Source of the DNA: a gamma proteobacterium symbiont of Ctena orbiculata
GTDB lineage: Bacteria > Pseudomonadota > Gammaproteobacteria > Chromatiales > Chromatiaceae
DNA length: 39,357 bases
Direction of reading: 5' to 3'
Assembly: GCA_003094555.1 (NCBI GenBank)
Contig: NATW01000101.1
Coordinates: 1-39,357 of the forward strand
Shown: positions 20,277 through 27,844 of the stretch, in pieces
Layout: the number at the start of each line of letters is the position of its first letter
Position numbering within the stretch: the first letter of the stretch is position 1
Position numbers and translations under genes: made by a program
Notes under the pieces: model-generated
Seen by the model: the letters and a program-made list of their open reading frames with translations, nothing else
Database searches by the model: none
What the model was told of the DNA's origin: nothing

Positions 20277-20531
20277 TTAGTCCTCATGGACGTCAAATTC
20301 GACATCCAGAGCATTCATGCGTTTAGCGTAGACGTAGATCAGCACCAGAAAGGTATAGATCGAGCCGTTCTGAGCAAACCAGAATCCCAATCCGACGCCG
20401 CCAATCTTAATGGTATTGAGCGGTTCCACTAAGATGATGCCGAATAGGAACGAGCAGATAAACCAAATCGCCAGCAAGATGCTTACTAGGCGAATATTGG
20501 CTTTCCAATACTGTTCAGCAGTTTTATTCAT
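20277..20531 (-). CDS. DUF4212 small membrane subunit of the symporter
   Basis: The 84-residue protein has two hydrophobic segments (about 14-34 and 54-67) and the DUF4212 look: an AEQYWKANIRLVSILLAIWF start, a short GIILVEPLNTI loop and GFWFAQNGSIYTFLVLIYVYAKRMNALD near the end. It is the usual partner encoded just upstream of VC_2705-type symporters, and is analogous to YjcH before ActP. It is probably needed for assembly or regulation of the transporter. It is the first gene of the operon. Its upstream region is long and contains the palindrome at 20768-20786. Confidence 0.92.
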   Translation of the reverse strand: MNKTAEQYWKANIRLVSILLAIWFICSFLFGIILVEPLNTIKIGGVGLGFWFAQNGSIYTFLVLIYVYAKRMNALDVEFDVHED

Positions 20532-21060
20532 GTCATGATCACTCCGCCATATAAATAAGTTCTGTCATAAGAGTGTTTGTCACTTGCTATGACTCCTGTC
20601 GGTTATCGAGTGAAGCGAGATGATCTATCCCTGAAGTGAGCAAACAACGCGTTGTGTTACCGCACAGATAGCGGTCACACACTGCACTATTTTGTGGCGC
20701 AAAGCATGATATTGTCAAATAAAACAATAGCTTAAGCATGTTACAGGCATGTTGCATGGCAGCATTTATGTTACCTTGGGTAACATCTCTACAGGCGGGT
20801 TGTAACCTAAAGAATCGCTGTGCGTTTCCATCGGTAAGAAACTTTTTTTTTCCCGATGATTCGGGCGGGAGGGTAAAGATCCCCCAATCGATACCCTGAG
20901 ATCGGGCACCGGGATGGATGGGGGATTGGGCCAAGGATGCTTTTAGCCACTCGTGATAGCATAATCCCCATCTGATCCGTGGCCTGCCTGGAGAGGGATG
21001 CAAGCAGTCAAAGAGTTGTATAACCAGGATCAGTCAATGTGAGCTTATTTGGATACCCCG
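20532..21060. other. 529-base intergenic region upstream of the DUF4212-symporter operon
   Basis: This gap separates the minus-strand symporter operon from the plus-strand TerB gene. It holds the palindrome at 20768-20786, a short CCCGA/TCGGG hairpin next to a run of nine T (around 20847-20868), and complementary ATCCCCC / GGGGGAT blocks at about 20879 and 20923 that could form a large stem. A 138-codon minus-strand open frame here (20587-21003) lacks any family likeness and coding character, so I treat the whole stretch as regulatory and non-coding. Confidence 0.5.
20768..20786. promoter_or_regulatory. Palindromic operator-like site (ATGTTACC / GGTAACAT)
   Basis: Two perfect 8-base arms, ATGTTACC and GGTAACAT, flank a TTG centre. 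The site lies 237 bases upstream of the DUF4212 start. A near-identical site (27740-27760) precedes the CbrXAB-like operon, which suggests one shared DNA-binding regulator. Confidence 0.55.
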
Positions 21061-21519
21061 ATGATCAAGGCAATCAAAGACTTCTTCGATAGTTATCTTA
21101 TCCCGGACAGTGAGGAAAACAGAGAGCAGTTGCAGCAATCGATTCAGTTGGCGGTCGTGGTATTGTTGATCGAGATTGCCGAGGCCGATTATGAAGATGC
21201 CCCTGCAGAGCGGCAAGCGATTCTGAATGCCATCCAGAAACAGTTTGGTTTAAACAGGGTATCGGCTGAACAGCTGATTGCATTGGCCAAGCAGGAGCAT
21301 GATGAGTCCACCGACTATTTTCAGTTTACCCGCCTGATCAATGAGCACTACTCGGCGGAACAGAAGGTCAAGGTGATGGAGGCTTTCTGGCGGGTCGCCT
21401 TCGCCGACCAAGAGCTTCACCATTATGAAGAGCATGTCATTCGTAGGCTGGCAGATTTAATTCACGTGTCACATATGGATTTCATCGCGGCAAAACATAG
21501 AGTTATGAACTCTTCTTAA
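21061..21519 (+). CDS. TerB-family (tellurite-resistance TerB-like) helical protein
   Basis: The 152-residue protein is all-helical and matches the TerB domain. It has an IQLAVVVLLIEIAEADYEDAPAERQAI first helix pair with the acidic Asp/Glu cluster, and later VMEAFWRVAFADQELHHYEEHVIRRLADLI, the second acidic repeat. In TerB these acidic residues bind metal. Stand-alone TerB-like proteins are common and are not proof of tellurite resistance. I chose ATG 21061 over the TTG at 21049 (four residues more), since neither has a strong ribosome site. It is followed 100 bases later by the PAS-GGDEF regulator on the same strand. Confidence 0.85.
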   Translation: MIKAIKDFFDSYLIPDSEENREQLQQSIQLAVVVLLIEIAEADYEDAPAERQAILNAIQKQFGLNRVSAEQLIALAKQEHDESTDYFQFTRLINEHYSAEQKVKVMEAFWRVAFADQELHHYEEHVIRRLADLIHVSHMDFIAAKHRVMNSS

Positions 21520-21619
21520 AACTCAAATAATAAATTGATCTCTATTGATGACTCCATTTCCTAATTGGCTCTGCCGGTTCATGATATATTCCAAATTGTG
21601 AACTGATGTTGGTTGTCCG

Positions 21620-23023
21620 ATGGAAGCAACACCCATGCAAAAAAAAGAAGATTCCAAGAAACCCAAGTCACCCCTTAAAGGACGCTTATTGATCGTCGAT
21701 GACGAGCCCCGTCATGCGGACAGCCTGGCCATGATGGTGGCTAGTTGGGGATATGATGTCCACACCGCAGAAGATGGAGCCAAGGCTGCGGGTCTGTTGA
21801 TTTCCAAGCCGTTCGATGTGGTACTGCTGGATCTGCACATGCCGGTGGCGGATGGCTATAAGGTAATGGATTTCATTCAGAAACGTGGCTTGAAGACACG
21901 TATCATCACGGTTTCCGGCGATCCCTCGATGGATGATGCGATCAAGTCCCTTAAGAAGGGGGCGGATAATTTCATTCGTAAGCCGGTGACACCGGTGGAC
22001 TTGCTCAAGGCGATAGACGAGAGCCTGAGAAAGAAGGTGAAGGAAGAGCAGCTACAAGGGGTCAAGCGTAAGATCGAGATCAAAAGCAGCCTGCATCGCA
22101 TGATGTTCGATGTGGCGCCCAATATGCAGTTTCTGCTCGATATCAAGGGTAACTTTCGCATGGTGAATACGGTCTTCACCAAGGTGACCGGCTATTCCAA
22201 GCAGGAGATATTGGGAAAGCATTGGAGTTCACTGGTCGAAGGGGACCAAATCGATCGCATGCATCATGTCTTTGAAGAGCGCCGCACCGCACCGGACAGG
22301 ATTCCCGAGGTCGAGCTTAGGCTGCGCTGTAAAGAGTCCGAGCAACAGCACCAGGGGAGGAAGCCGAGAACCATTCTGGTGGCCCTGCAATCCAGACGTC
22401 TCTACACCCAGCAGGGGAAAAAACGGGTATTTTTCGGCACCTATGGGGTTGCCCGGGATATCACCCAATACAACAAGATTGAAGAGCTTAACAAGTATCA
22501 GGAGTTTCATGACGACCTGACCGGATTACCCAATCGGGTGCTGTTCGAGGATTATCTCAGCTTTGCCCTGACACAGGCCAAACAGGAGAATACACCTCTC
22601 TCTCTGTTACATGTGGTGTTGGTGGATTTAAAACAGATTAATGAACGCTACGGGCATGCGGTTGGTGATGAATGTCTGAAGACCATTTCGGCCAGACTCA
22701 AGCGCCAGGTGCGCAAGGGCGATATCCTTTCCCGCATTGACGGCAGTGAATTCGCACTCTTACTACCCCATATTCAGGATGAAAAGTCGGTCATTCATAT
22801 TTCGGAGAAGCTGCGCATCGGACTCTCGAATCCGATCGAGGTCAACGGCAGGAATATAACCCTCGACCTGACCATCGGGTCGTCAGTCTTTCCGAAGGAC
22901 GGTGAGAGCAGTGACGATCTGTTGCGTCATGCCCAGACCAGTCATGGGTTTCACCCGCTTTCCAAGCAGCGACACCTGCTGCAGACATCGAACTGGATCA
23001 AACTGATAAAGACCCAGCACTGA
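21620..23023 (+). CDS. Response regulator with PAS and degenerate GGDEF domain
   Basis: The 467-residue protein has a REC domain (about 22-140) with phospho-acceptor Asp71 in VVLLDLHMP, a PAS/PAC region (about 163-295, ending GVARDITQYNKIEEL), and a GGDEF-family domain (about 300-445) that starts with the usual FHDDLTGLPNRVLFEDYL linker. The active site reads DGSEF instead of GGDEF, so the first Gly and the catalytic-site Asp are changed and cyclase activity is unlikely. After LLRHAQTS the C-terminus departs from the normal D-x-A-M-Y-x-A-K ending. It may act as a c-di-GMP or protein-binding output, or be decaying. No cognate kinase gene is adjacent on this strand. Confidence 0.85.
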   Translation: MEATPMQKKEDSKKPKSPLKGRLLIVDDEPRHADSLAMMVASWGYDVHTAEDGAKAAGLLISKPFDVVLLDLHMPVADGYKVMDFIQKRGLKTRIITVSGDPSMDDAIKSLKKGADNFIRKPVTPVDLLKAIDESLRKKVKEEQLQGVKRKIEIKSSLHRMMFDVAPNMQFLLDIKGNFRMVNTVFTKVTGYSKQEILGKHWSSLVEGDQIDRMHHVFEERRTAPDRIPEVELRLRCKESEQQHQGRKPRTILVALQSRRLYTQQGKKRVFFGTYGVARDITQYNKIEELNKYQEFHDDLTGLPNRVLFEDYLSFALTQAKQENTPLSLLHVVLVDLKQINERYGHAVGDECLKTISARLKRQVRKGDILSRIDGSEFALLLPHIQDEKSVIHISEKLRIGLSNPIEVNGRNITLDLTIGSSVFPKDGESSDDLLRHAQTSHGFHPLSKQRHLLQTSNWIKLIKTQH

Positions 23024-23053
23024 CTAACATTCATTGTTGCCTGTCCAGACAAG

Positions 23054-23139
23054 TGTAGGGTGGGGCAGGGCCCCACCCTGCGCATTGTTTCAGCTCCCTG
23101 CGTGGGAACGAATAACGGTGTGGCAAGCCGCACCCTACA
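23054..23139. repeat. 86-bp composite hairpin repeat (GTAGGGTG family)
   Basis: Outer arms TGTAGGGTG (23054-23062) and CACCCTACA (23131-23139) are exact complements. Inside are two hairpins, one GGTGGGGC-type (23060-23077) and one GGTGTGGC / GCCGCACC (23118-23134). The GTAGGGTGGGGC type resembles a dispersed intergenic repeat common in many bacterial genomes. It lies just past the GGDEF gene and could serve as a bidirectional transcript end. Confidence 0.7.
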
Positions 23140-23170
23140 AGCATTCCATTGGAATTAACCAGTTGCGAAA

Positions 23171-23197
23171 TTTGCGGTGATTTGTGTCCAATTGCGG
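23171..23197 (+). repeat. Dispersed TTTGCGG-type repeat, copy A
   Basis: This roughly 27-base unit starts TTTGCGGTGATTTG and ends ATTGCGG. It matches copies at 35536-35562 and 39136-39162 and, more loosely and reversed, 38790-38817. It lies between two convergent genes. Confidence 0.65.
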
Positions 23198-23248
23198 TTT
23201 GGTCTTATCTCATTGCCAGACATCACGGGTGGAAACAGGTCCGGATCA

Positions 23249-24586
23249 TCAATTTTTCTTGCCCTTCTTCTCCCGCGGAATGCCGAACCTCTGGCGCCGT
23301 TCCCACAGGGCCTTGCGACTGATGCCCAGCTGCTTGGCCAGTTCTGTTTCAGTCATATGATCCTGGTTGTCCAGTACAAAGTGACGAAAGTACTCCTCGA
23401 GGGATAGGCTGTCAGTGGGATTGTCGCTGTTCAATCGCTTGGTGGTGATATGGTGGTCGATGGCCAGCAGCTGCGGGGTGATGTGGTCGCCCTCGCAGAG
23501 GATGACCGCCCGCTCGATGGTGTTTGCCAACTCCCTGACATTGCCGGGCCAATGGTAGCGTCGAATGGCTTCGAGGGCGCTCCTGCTGAGGTTCAATGAT
23601 GGGCGATTGAGCTGGCGGCAGTATTTCGCCAGGAGAAACTTTGCCAATGATTTGATATCACTGCCCCGCTCCCGCAGCGGAGGCAAGGTCATTTCAACCA
23701 CCCGCAGGCGGAAATAGAGATCGCTTCTGAAGGTCTGTTGCTGGACCAGTTTGCGTACATCCCGGTGGGTGGCGGCGATAATCCGGATATTGGGGCCATT
23801 GTTCGCCGTCTCCTGCTGGGTGTCATAGTCATCCCCCTGTAATACCCGTAGCAGGCGGGCTTGCGCTGCCATGGAGAGTTCGCCGACCTCATCCATAAAG
23901 AGGGTTCCACCGTGGGCCTTGGCAAGCAGTCCGGCACGCCTGTTTTCAGCCTCATTCTGGTGGCCGAACAACTCGATCTCCACCTGATTTTCCGGCACTG
24001 CGGCACAGTTGAAAACGATAAAAGGTGATTGGCTGCGTTGACTCTTTTCATGTAACGCCCGGGCCGCCAGCTCTTTGCCCGTGCCTGATTCCCCTAGGAT
24101 CAACACTGTTGCGTCTGTGGGTGCCACCTTGTCGATGCGTCTGAATACATCGATCATTGCCGGGCAGTCGCCAACCATGCCACGCACCGGATAACTCTTT
24201 TCCAGCTCCGATTTGAGAGACTCCTGCTGACGCTGCTGACGATCTTGCTTAATCACACGTTCCACGACCATCAGCAATTCGTCGTGGTCGAAGGGCTTGG
24301 CGATATAATCGATGGCCCCCAGTTTCATCGCATCCACCGCGGAGCGGATACTCGCATAACTGGTCATTATCAGAACCGGTACTGGCGCGGCCGTCTCGAT
24401 GATCTGGGTACCGGGCGCCCCGGGTAACCTGACATCACTGAGAATCAGATCGAAGGAGGTGAGGGGGCGTGATTGGGCCTCCTCAACCGAACCCGCTTCC
24501 GTGACTTGATAGCCGTTGCGTTCGAGCAGGCGCTTGACCGCTCGGCGGATGACTTCCTCGTCTTCAATGATGAGTATCTGATTCAT
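23249..24586 (-). CDS. NtrC-family response regulator lacking the GAFTGA loop (CbrB-like)
   Basis: The 445-residue protein has a REC domain with Asp51 in LILSDVRLPG and Lys97. An AAA+ domain has an intact Walker A (GESGTGKE, 165-172) and Walker B-like GTLFMDEVGEL (about 227-237). The C-terminal Fis-type helix-turn-helix is TELAKQLGISRKALWERRQRFGI. The loop after ELFGH that should read KGAFTGA is replaced by QNEAENRRAGLL (about 210-221), so contact with sigma-54 should fail. It may instead act with sigma-70 as TyrR-type proteins do. The start overlaps the kinase stop by four bases (ATGA), so it is the cognate partner of that kinase. The layout matches CbrB. Confidence 0.9.
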   Translation of the reverse strand: MNQILIIEDEEVIRRAVKRLLERNGYQVTEAGSVEEAQSRPLTSFDLILSDVRLPGAPGTQIIETAAPVPVLIMTSYASIRSAVDAMKLGAIDYIAKPFDHDELLMVVERVIKQDRQQRQQESLKSELEKSYPVRGMVGDCPAMIDVFRRIDKVAPTDATVLILGESGTGKELAARALHEKSQRSQSPFIVFNCAAVPENQVEIELFGHQNEAENRRAGLLAKAHGGTLFMDEVGELSMAAQARLLRVLQGDDYDTQQETANNGPNIRIIAATHRDVRKLVQQQTFRSDLYFRLRVVEMTLPPLRERGSDIKSLAKFLLAKYCRQLNRPSLNLSRSALEAIRRYHWPGNVRELANTIERAVILCEGDHITPQLLAIDHHITTKRLNSDNPTDSLSLEEYFRHFVLDNQDHMTETELAKQLGISRKALWERRQRFGIPREKKGKKN

Positions 24587-27543
24587 GATGTCTCCGCAGT
24601 GATCGCGTTTAAGCCAGTCTTGGGTAGCTCGATGATCACCCTGGTGCCCCTGCCCTTTTCAGAGTCTATGCTGATGGCCCCCTGGTGGTCTGAAACTATT
24701 TTGTAGGCGATGGCCAGGCCGAGCCCGGTGCCATCCCCTGGTGCCTTGGTGGTGAAGAAGGGTTCAAAGATATAACTTAGATCCTGCTCCTCGATGCCTT
24801 CACCCTGATCCTGTACCTCGATTCTTACCTGATCATCGATTTCACGGGCGTGTAGCTCAACCCGGCTCCCGGGGGGTGAGGCATCGCAGGCATTGGTCAG
24901 GATGTTGACCAGGATTTGGGATATGCCCTGGCGATCGGCTGTGATATTGAGATCGGATTGACACAGGTTTTCACATTGGACCTGGCGTCCGTGGCGGGTT
25001 AACTTCACCAGACGAATCGCCTCATCCGCCACATCCCGAATGGAGAAATCCTGTATATCGCCTCCAATGCCGCCGCCTCGGCTGAAGTTCATCAGAGTCT
25101 TTACGATCGTGGTGATACGCTGGGTCTGCTTGAGAATCTCTTCAATACTCTCCCGTACCAACTCCTGATCATCCTCATGGCGTAGGTTTTGCGCCAGGGA
25201 TGCGATGCCGGTTACCGGATTGCCAATCTCATGTGCGACACCCGCTGCCAATCGACCGATGGAGGCGAGACGTTCGCTATGGGCCAACTCAGCCTCCAAT
25301 GTCTCCAGGTCGGTGAGATCTTCCATCAGTATGACCTGGCTGGTACGAGCCTCTTCCACAGGGTGATCAACCGGCAGTGGGGCAGGGATGGCTGCCTTGT
25401 GGAGATTGAACCAACGACTCTTGCCCTGGTGTGTGACTTCCAGATGGTGGATGTGTTCATCGGACGCAGAGGCAAAGCCTGCCAATAGATGTCCCCAGGG
25501 GGCTGGCAGTCGGTGCAACGAAACCCCGATGGCATCCCTGGCGGGCACGCCAGTCATCACCTCCATGGCAAGATTCCAGATGGTCACTGTGCGCAACCTG
25601 TCGATGGTACAGACGCCCAGTGGCAGGTCGAGCAGAATCTGTCGATGGTAACGGCGCAGATTGTCGAGGTCGGCACTGAGTCCGCGCAGTCGTGTTCGCG
25701 AGTGTTCCAGTTGATCCTCGATGAAGCGCATGGAATCAGCCAGGGCCGATTGGGTATGGATGTCCAGCTGCAGTCTTCGGTTGATTATCATATGCGCCAG
25801 CTGCGGACCCAGCAGACCGGACAGGTTTCGCTCGATGCGTTCGCGCAGCCGCCGCAGTTGCGCGGGACGTGTCTCGTTGACGTGGAGGCTAAGATCCCTG
25901 AGTGCCTGGTCCACCTCGCGATGGGCCGCTTCAGCACCCAGCATCTGTGACAGCTGCTTGGTGAATTGGGCGGTGGAGACGGCGTTGACCATGCCCCCCA
26001 GGGGTACCAGTGACTCGCTGCAACAGGCCTGTGCAGCCTCCCTTTCGCCCAGACTCTGCTTACTCATCAGTGAGCCGAAGACAAACAAAAGGATGTTGAC
26101 AGTCAGTGTCCAGAAGGTAGCAAATTCCCACTTGTCCATGCCGGATGCTTGCAACAAAGCGGGTATGTCAAACTCTGTTCGGACAAATCCCGAACTCTCG
26201 AGTAGTGGGATCAGCAAGGTCCCTGTCCAGCCAAGAATGCCGGCGATCAGACCCAGGATGAAACCAAATCGGGTGGCGCGACGCCAATACAGCAGCCCGA
26301 TGATGCCTGGCAGGAACTGGGCCACGGCGACAAAGGAGATCAAGCCCAGTTGCACCAGGCCCGTATGTTTTTCCAACAAAACATAGAATCCATACCCGGC
26401 CATGATGATCAGAGCGATCAACAGTCTGCGTCCCAACAGTAGCCAGCGATAGAGATTGACCTGTGGATCGGGAAAGTTGGTAGGCAACAGGATATGGTTC
26501 AAGGTCATCGATGACAGCGCCAGGGTGGTGATTATCATCATCGCACTGGCTGAGGATATGCCGCCGATAAAGGCAAGAACCGGTAACCAGGAGGGTCCTT
26601 GATCGAGGGTGATGCCGAGGGCGAAATAGTCGGGAGGCAAGGTCAGTCCGAGGGCCTCTCCTCCCCAAAGAATCAGCGGTATGGGTAAGTTGATAAGCAG
26701 CAGGAAGAGTGGGAAACCCCAAGTGGCGGTCTTCAGTGCCTTAGGCTCCAGATTCTCCGCGAACAGCATGTGAAATTGTCGCGGTAGCAGAAACGCGGCT
26801 GCGAAAGCGAGCAACAACAGGGTCGACCAGGGTCCCTCTCGGACGGGTTGATAGAGTCGCTCGAGTACCTCTGGATTTGCCGCAAGCCATTGATTGAGAC
26901 CCGAAAATCCACCGAACACCCCATACAGGGTTACCAGGCCTACCACCAGTAAGGCCACCAGTTTGACTATCGATTCAAATGCTATCGCCAATACCAGACC
27001 ACGATGTTTTTCCCGACTCGTGCTGTGCCTGGCGCCGAACAGAATGGCGAACACAACCAGCGCGGAACAGAAGATCAAGGCCAGGATACGTGGTGCCACG
27101 GTATGGCTGATCATCTGCAGGGAGTCGGTAACCGCACGGATCTGCAGGGCGATATAGGGCAAGGTCCCCACCAGCATGAACAGGGTTACCAGGATGCCTG
27201 CCAATTGGCTGCGGTAGCGGAATGCGAACAGGTCTGCCAGGGAGGTGAGCTGATACTCCCGGGTGAGCCGAAGCAGGGGTTGAAACAGTATCGGTGTAAG
27301 GGCGAATGCCAGGGTGACACCAAGATAGATGGTCAGAAAGAGATAGCCTTGGGTCTTGGCAAAGCCTACGCTGCCATAGTAGGTCCAGGATGTGGCGTAT
27401 ACGCCCAAAGAAAGGACATAGATGAATGGGTGGCGTATCAGGCGCTCTGGGATACGTCCGCTGTCTCCCGCATAGGCGATGACAAACAGCAACGCCAGGT
27501 AGAGAAAGCCTATGCCAAACAGTAACCAGAGATCATGGCTCAT
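24583..27543 (-). CDS. Symporter-domain sensor histidine kinase (CbrA-like SSS-PAS-HisKA-HATPase)
   Basis: The 986-residue protein joins a Na+/solute symporter-like domain (about 1-500, 12-13 membrane spans, ending near LLFVFGSLMS) to a cytoplasmic sensor kinase. The linker (about 510-630) may hold a STAC-type domain. A PAS-like part (about 635-745, LPLGVCTIDRLRTVTIWNLAMEVMTG) precedes the HisKA domain with phospho-His771 in LAAGVAHEIGNP. The HATPase has N box NILTNACDAS, G1 DQGEGI, F box FEPFFTT and G2 GTGLGL. The architecture is that of CbrA and CrbS/MxtR kinases that respond to carbon or acetate state. The gene overlaps the small membrane gene by 11 bases and the regulator by four. Confidence 0.92.
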   Translation of the reverse strand: MSHDLWLLFGIGFLYLALLFVIAYAGDSGRIPERLIRHPFIYVLSLGVYATSWTYYGSVGFAKTQGYLFLTIYLGVTLAFALTPILFQPLLRLTREYQLTSLADLFAFRYRSQLAGILVTLFMLVGTLPYIALQIRAVTDSLQMISHTVAPRILALIFCSALVVFAILFGARHSTSREKHRGLVLAIAFESIVKLVALLVVGLVTLYGVFGGFSGLNQWLAANPEVLERLYQPVREGPWSTLLLLAFAAAFLLPRQFHMLFAENLEPKALKTATWGFPLFLLLINLPIPLILWGGEALGLTLPPDYFALGITLDQGPSWLPVLAFIGGISSASAMMIITTLALSSMTLNHILLPTNFPDPQVNLYRWLLLGRRLLIALIIMAGYGFYVLLEKHTGLVQLGLISFVAVAQFLPGIIGLLYWRRATRFGFILGLIAGILGWTGTLLIPLLESSGFVRTEFDIPALLQASGMDKWEFATFWTLTVNILLFVFGSLMSKQSLGEREAAQACCSESLVPLGGMVNAVSTAQFTKQLSQMLGAEAAHREVDQALRDLSLHVNETRPAQLRRLRERIERNLSGLLGPQLAHMIINRRLQLDIHTQSALADSMRFIEDQLEHSRTRLRGLSADLDNLRRYHRQILLDLPLGVCTIDRLRTVTIWNLAMEVMTGVPARDAIGVSLHRLPAPWGHLLAGFASASDEHIHHLEVTHQGKSRWFNLHKAAIPAPLPVDHPVEEARTSQVILMEDLTDLETLEAELAHSERLASIGRLAAGVAHEIGNPVTGIASLAQNLRHEDDQELVRESIEEILKQTQRITTIVKTLMNFSRGGGIGGDIQDFSIRDVADEAIRLVKLTRHGRQVQCENLCQSDLNITADRQGISQILVNILTNACDASPPGSRVELHAREIDDQVRIEVQDQGEGIEEQDLSYIFEPFFTTKAPGDGTGLGLAIAYKIVSDHQGAISIDSEKGRGTRVIIELPKTGLNAITAETS

Positions 27544-27724
27544 GGCGTCTCAGATTGATCCAGGCGATGATGCAGATGACTACCATCCAGATGAGATAGG
27601 GGAGATACCAGGGGCTGTTGGGCGATGTCCACCAGTTCATGATGGGTGCTGAGAAGAGCAACAGGATCAGCAGACCCAGGGCGACGGTGCGGTCGATATG
27701 TCGATCGGGTGGTGGTTCTCGCAT
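27533..27724 (-). CDS. Small two-TM membrane protein ahead of the kinase (CbrX-like)
   Basis: The 63-residue protein has two hydrophobic segments, about residues 15-30 and 40-56, with a WWTSPNSPWYLPYLIW aromatic loop and a basic C-terminus (NLRRHEP). Its stop overlaps the kinase start by 11 bases, so translation is coupled. A small ORF, cbrX, is translationally coupled to cbrA in Pseudomonas in the same way. The layout also parallels DUF4212 and YjcH, small two-TM subunits encoded before stand-alone SSS symporters. I infer that it assembles with the symporter-like half of the kinase. A palindrome lies 16 bases upstream of its ATG. Confidence 0.75.
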   Translation of the reverse strand: MREPPPDRHIDRTVALGLLILLLFSAPIMNWWTSPNSPWYLPYLIWMVVICIIAWINLRRHEP

Positions 27725-27739
27725 CCCTAGAGCCTAGCA

Positions 27740-27760
27740 GTTGTTACCTTCGGTAACAAC
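27740..27760. promoter_or_regulatory. Palindromic operator-like site (GTTGTTACC / GGTAACAAC)
   Basis: Two perfect 9-base arms, GTTGTTACC and GGTAACAAC, flank a TTC centre. It ends 15 bases before the CbrX-like start codon, so it overlaps the promoter or leader. Its core matches the palindrome upstream of the DUF4212-symporter operon. It could also fold as an RNA hairpin in the leader. Confidence 0.55.
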
Positions 27761-27789
27761 CCTTCGGGATGGCTGGAGATGGTTAATTG

Positions 27790-27830
27790 CAGCCAGCGTT
27801 GCAGGCGGATTGCTCAGCTAACGCTGGCTG
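27790..27830 (-). terminator. Hairpin past cheV
   Basis: An 11-bp stem, CAGCCAGCGTT with its exact complement AACGCTGGCTG, encloses a 19-base loop 15 bases past the cheV stop. No U-run follows on the minus strand, so terminator function is only likely by position. Confidence 0.4.
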
Positions 27831-27844
27831 TTCACATGTCTATA

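Noticed and set aside
20847-20868. T-run and CCCGA/TCGGG hairpin as an intrinsic terminator
   Set aside because: On the plus strand the T-run precedes the hairpin, and on the minus strand A residues follow it, so neither direction gives a stem followed by U.
20587-21003. 138-codon minus-strand open frame upstream of the symporter operon
   Set aside because: Its product has no family likeness and low-complexity, Cys/Arg/Pro-scattered composition. It crosses hairpins and the palindrome, and has no ribosome site that I can see.
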